Positions 61,169 to 64,000 of a stretch of 64,000 nucleotides of DNA are shown here, in pieces. Location: contig NC_019703.1 of the NCBI RefSeq assembly GCF_000317045.1, positions 1,724,501 through 1,788,500 on the forward strand, written 5' to 3'. Source of the stretch: Geitlerinema sp. PCC 7407 (GTDB lineage Bacteria; Cyanobacteriota; Cyanobacteriia; PCC-7407). How positions within the stretch are numbered: the first letter of the stretch is position 1; the number at the start of each line of letters is the position of its first letter. The notes below the pieces were generated by a model that worked only from the letters and a program-made list of their open reading frames with translations, was not told the origin of the DNA and made no database searches. The position numbers were made by a program, and so were the translations under genes.

Positions 61169-62521
61169 ATGAGCAATCCTTCCCGTCCCTCCCCCAAGCC
61201 CAAACCCGCACGCCGCTGGCTGCTGTGGAGCTGTTTATTTTTGATCACGGCTTCGGCCTCGGCAACGGTAGGGGCGATCGCCGCTCTGTTGGTGCCCCAC
61301 CCGGGGGTTGGCCCGACCGAAAACTCGACGGCGGTCGCTGAGCGCGATGGCACGCAGTTTGGCTTGCAGTACCGCATCACGCGCCCCGTCAATCTTCTGA
61401 TCATGGGAATCGACCGCGTGCCAGAGGCTCAGCCCGGCACTCCTGAGATGCTCGCTGGCCGCAGCGACACGATGCTGCTGGTCCGCGTAGAGCCCCGCAA
61501 GAAGAACTTGAGCATTTTGTCGATTCCTCGTGACACCCAGGTCAATATCCCAGATGTGGGCATTGCCAAGATCAACTATGCCAATGAGGTTGGCGGCCCG
61601 GAGCTGGCGGCTCGGGTCGTGAGCCGCACTCTGCATGAGGTGTCCGTCGATCGCTATCTGCGCTTCAACACCAATGCCCTGCGCGAGCTGGTGGACCTGC
61701 TGGGCGGCGTCGAGGTGTTTGTGCCGGAGCGCATGGAGTATGTCGATCAGACCCAAAAACTGACCATCGACTTGGAAGAGGGCTGGCAGACCCTCAACGG
61801 CGACCAGGCGGAGCAGTTTGCCCGCTTTCGTCATGACGGCAATGGCGATATTGGCCGAGTGCAGCGCCAGCAGGCTTTGGTGAAGGCGATCCAGCAGCGG
61901 ATGACGAGCCCCAGCGTGCTGCCCCGCCTGCCCAAGATTATTCAGGTGATGCAGCAGTACATCGACACCAATCTCTCGCTGGAAGAAATCTTGGCCTTGG
62001 CCAATTTTGGTCTCAAGATCGAGAATCAAAGCGATATTCGCATGGTGATGCTGCCGGGGCGTTTCAGCGGTCCCAACGAGTTTGTGGCGAGCTACTGGCT
62101 GATGGATCCGGAGGGCCGCGATCGCGTGATGTCCCAGTACTTTGGCCAGAGCGCGATCGCCCGCGATGACTTCCTCGGCCAAGAGGGCGATCGCGACTTC
62201 GACACCCTGCGCATCGCCGTCCAGAACGCGACGGGACGACCAGAAGTGGCTGAAAAGGTAGCAGATTACCTCTGGGATCAAGGCATTCGCAACGTCTACA
62301 TCATCCAGGACTGGCCCGACGATCTGCGCCAGACGCAGATCATCGTGCAGCAGGGAGACCTCGACGGCGCGAAGGCCCTCAAGCGAATGCTGGGCTTTGG
62401 CGCCGTTGAAGCGGCGTCTGTTGGCGACATCAACTCTGACCTGACGATCCGGGTGGGAGACGACTGGCTCGAAAGCCCCTCTGCGGACCTCCCGAGCGCC
62501 ACGAAAGCCTCAGCAAACTAG
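61169..62521 (+). CDS. LytR-CpsA-Psr (LCP) family protein
   Basis: A 450-residue membrane-anchored protein. A single transmembrane helix near the start (WLLWSCLFLITASASATVGAIA) is followed by the LCP domain: LLIMGIDRVPE, GRSDTMLLVRV, SIPRDTQVNIP, NYANEVGG, LVDLLGGVEVFVPERM and RFRHDGNGDIGRVQRQQ. The C-terminal 100 residues (LRIAVQNATGRPEVAEKV onward) match the LytR_C domain. LCP enzymes transfer polymers from undecaprenyl carriers to the cell wall. Starts at 61046 and 61169 are possible; 61169 removes a low-complexity stretch. Confidence 0.9.
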   Translation: MSNPSRPSPKPKPARRWLLWSCLFLITASASATVGAIAALLVPHPGVGPTENSTAVAERDGTQFGLQYRITRPVNLLIMGIDRVPEAQPGTPEMLAGRSDTMLLVRVEPRKKNLSILSIPRDTQVNIPDVGIAKINYANEVGGPELAARVVSRTLHEVSVDRYLRFNTNALRELVDLLGGVEVFVPERMEYVDQTQKLTIDLEEGWQTLNGDQAEQFARFRHDGNGDIGRVQRQQALVKAIQQRMTSPSVLPRLPKIIQVMQQYIDTNLSLEEILALANFGLKIENQSDIRMVMLPGRFSGPNEFVASYWLMDPEGRDRVMSQYFGQSAIARDDFLGQEGDRDFDTLRIAVQNATGRPEVAEKVADYLWDQGIRNVYIIQDWPDDLRQTQIIVQQGDLDGAKALKRMLGFGAVEAASVGDINSDLTIRVGDDWLESPSADLPSATKASAN

Positions 62522-62548
62522 ATCCAATTAATCCAATTAATCCAATCA
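62522..62548. repeat. Three tandem 9-bp repeats
   Basis: ATCCAATTA occurs twice and then as ATCCAATCA, immediately after the LCP stop and touching the palindrome that follows. Confidence 0.8.
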
Positions 62549-62589
62549 AACCGAAGAGAGGAGGGCGATCGCCCTCCTCTCTTCGGTTT
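62548..62589. terminator. 42-bp perfect HIP1-centred palindrome
   Basis: The left half runs AAACCGAAGAGAGGAG then GGCGA, and the right half is its exact reverse complement, centred on GCGATCGC. It lies between the convergent LCP and acnB genes, where a bidirectional terminator is expected. The transcript could fold into a stem of up to 19 pairs. Confidence 0.75.
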
Positions 62590-62618
62590 AGTTAACAGGG
62601 GTGTTTTGGCGGGCTAAG

Positions 62619-64000
62619 TTAGCGACCGGCGTTTGCGATCGCCTCGATCTTCGCCTCCATTTCCTTCGGAATCACCCGACCCTCATCCTCAAATCCCACA
62701 ATCTGGTCGAAGTTGAGGTAGCGGTACAGGTCAGCCTCCAGGGGCTCGATCTTCTTCGTCACGATCTCCAGGTACTCTTCCTGGGTCGGAATTCGGCCCA
62801 GCAGCGCACACACTGCCGCCAGCTCCGCCGAGCCCAGATAGACCTGCGCTCCCTTGCCCATCCGGTTGTTGAAGTTGCGGGTCGAAGTGGAGAACACCGT
62901 CGCGTTGTCCGCCACCCGGGCCTGGTTGCCCATGCACAGCGAGCAGCCCGGCATCTCTAGGCGCGCTCCCGACGCCGCGAAGATGCTGTAGTAGCCCTCT
63001 TGGCGCAGGATTTGCTCATCCATGCGGGTCGGCGGGCAGATCCACAGCCGCGCCTTAGCCGGCCCTGCTCCCTCCAGCACCTTCGCCGCAGCCCGATAGT
63101 GGCCAATATTGGTCATGCAAGAGCCAATGAAGACCTCGTGAACCGGGTCGCCAGCGCACTCCGACATCGTCTTGATGTTGTCGGGATCGTTGGGAGCGGC
63201 CACCAGCGGTTCGCGAATCTCATCCAGATTCACCTCCAGGACGTGGGCGTACTCAGCGTCTGCATCGGCCGACAGCAGGCTGGGATTGGCCAGCCACGCC
63301 TCCATCTTGGCGATGCGTCGCGCCAGCGTCCGAGCGTCCTGATAGCCCCGGGCGATCATGTTCTTCATCAGGGCGATATTGGAGCGCAGGTACTCCGCCA
63401 CCGTCTCCTCGCTCAGCTTGATCGTGCAGCCTGCGCAGGAGCGCTCTGCCGTTGCGTCCGTCAGCTCAAAGGCTTGCTCCACCTTGAGATCCGGCAGGCC
63501 TTCCATCTCCATGATCCGGCCTGAGAAGATGTTCTGCTTGTTTTGCTTCTCGACGGTCAGCAGCCCCTGCTGGATCGCCACATGGGGAATGGCGTTTACC
63601 ACGTCGCGCAGGGTGACGCCGGGCTGGAGCTTGCCGCTAAAGCGCACTAAGACAGACTCGGGCATGTCCAGGGGCATGGCGCCGATCGCCGCCGCAAAAG
63701 CCACCAGACCCGACCCAGCCGGGAAAGAAATCCCCAGGGGGAAGCGGGTGTGGGAGTCGCCGCCCGTGCCCACGGTGTCCGGCAGCAGCATCCGGTTCAG
63801 CCAGGAGTGGATGATGCCGTCGCCAGGCCGCAGCGCGACGCCGCCCCGCTGGGCAAAGAAGTCGGGCAGATCCTGGTGGGTCTTGATGTCCACCGGCTTG
63901 GGATAGGCGGCGGTGTGGCAGAAGCTCTGCATGACCAGGTCAGCGCTGAAGCCCAGGCAGGCCAGCTCTTTCATTTCGTCGCGGGTCATGGGACCGGTGG
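62619..64000 (-). CDS. acnB: Aconitate hydratase B, 5' part outside window
   Basis: At least 460 C-terminal residues of AcnB; the frame is open to the right edge, and codons before the ATG at 63989 (reading GPMTRDE) still belong to the protein. It isomerises citrate to isocitrate in the TCA cycle and can act on 2-methylisocitrate. Cluster ligands are visible in [10 protein letters not shown] and in the CSLCMGNQ pair. [29 protein letters not shown] and [19 protein letters not shown] are other conserved blocks. AcnB has an N-terminal HEAT-like domain not seen here. Confidence 0.96.
   Translation of the reverse strand, partial: TGPMTRDEMKELACLGFSADLVMQSFCHTAAYPKPVDIKTHQDLPDFFAQRGGVALRPGDGIIHSWLNRMLLPDTVGTGGDSHTRFPLGISFPAGSGLVAFAAAIGAMPLDMPESVLVRFSGKLQPGVTLRDVVNAIPHVAIQQGLLTVEKQNKQNIFSGRIMEMEGLPDLKVEQAFELTDATAERSCAGCTIKLSEETVAEYLRSNIALMKNMIARGYQDARTLARRIAKMEAWLANPSLLSADADAEYAHVLEVNLDEIREPLVAAPNDPDNIKTMSECAGDPVHEVFIGSCMTNIGHYRAAAKVLEGAGPAKARLWICPPTRMDEQILRQEGYYSIFAASGARLEMPGCSLCMGNQARVADNATVFSTSTRNFNNRMGKGAQVYLGSAELAAVCALLGRIPTQEEYLEIVTKKIEPLEADLYRYLNFDQIVGFEDEGRVIPKEMEAKIEAIANAGR

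Noticed and set aside
1-64000. CRISPR array or insertion sequence
   Set aside because: No regularly spaced repeats and no transposase frame with terminal repeats were seen on either strand.

Overview
This is a chromosomal window from a GC-rich cyanobacterium. The palindrome GCGATCGC (HIP1) recurs throughout, inside and between genes. Cyanobacterial marker genes are present: psbX, ycf66, a high-light-inducible protein, a cyAbrB regulator, ycf19/yggT, the urtABCDE urea transporter and an NtcA-type promoter. No species is claimed. Nearly all the window reads as core or shell genome. The exception is the first 2.9 kb, which is AT-rich and nearly HIP1-free and looks transferred.

Layout. 1-2.9 kb: AT-rich island with a truncated AlbA_2/HATPase gene overlapping a ParA-type ATPase, then an inverted-repeat-rich non-coding tail. 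2.9-8.3 kb: a methyltransferase plus a small partner, queE/queD (7-deazaguanine synthesis) and tldD/tldE (metallopeptidase). 8.5-17.3 kb: a ribbon-helix-helix protein with a palindromic operator candidate, a HAD phosphatase, an LRAT-fold protein, a PlsC acyltransferase, nei, a pentapeptide protein, a second methyltransferase, a PrsW-like protein, an HlyD-type adaptor and FetB. 17.6-23.1 kb: urtABCDE behind a well-formed NtcA-type promoter, with a terminator-like hairpin between urtA and urtB. 23.2-29.3 kb: a small secreted protein, holA, a 2H phosphoesterase, cobH-cobL, a CPBP protease and cyAbrB. 30-35 kb: sdhB, hlip, ycf66, psbX (39 codons), yggT, accC and tRNA-Leu(GAG). 35.3-44.2 kb: two large sensor kinases tail to tail, an NIL-domain ferredoxin, a NarL-type response regulator and an FGGY sugar kinase. 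44.5-52.9 kb: a deacetylase/phosphodiester-glycosidase fusion, an alpha/beta hydrolase and several exported proteins of unknown role. 53.0-60.7 kb: a five-gene same-strand block (SWIM, DUF5691, MoxR AAA+, DUF5682, VWA). 61-64 kb: an LCP-family ligase and the 3' part of acnB.

The five-gene block is the best candidate for an uncharacterised system. It pairs a MoxR ATPase with a VWA protein carrying an intact MIDAS motif, a HEAT-like DUF5691 protein, a SWIM zinc-finger protein, and a DUF5682 protein whose His/Glu motifs resemble the TraB/ChaN group. The other general observation is that several terminators here are long palindromes grown around a HIP1 core, including a perfect 42-bp one.

Starts were moved inward from the longest open frame where a family start or a ribosome-binding site favoured it; these choices are stated per gene. 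No database search was run: family names rest on motifs recognised by eye.
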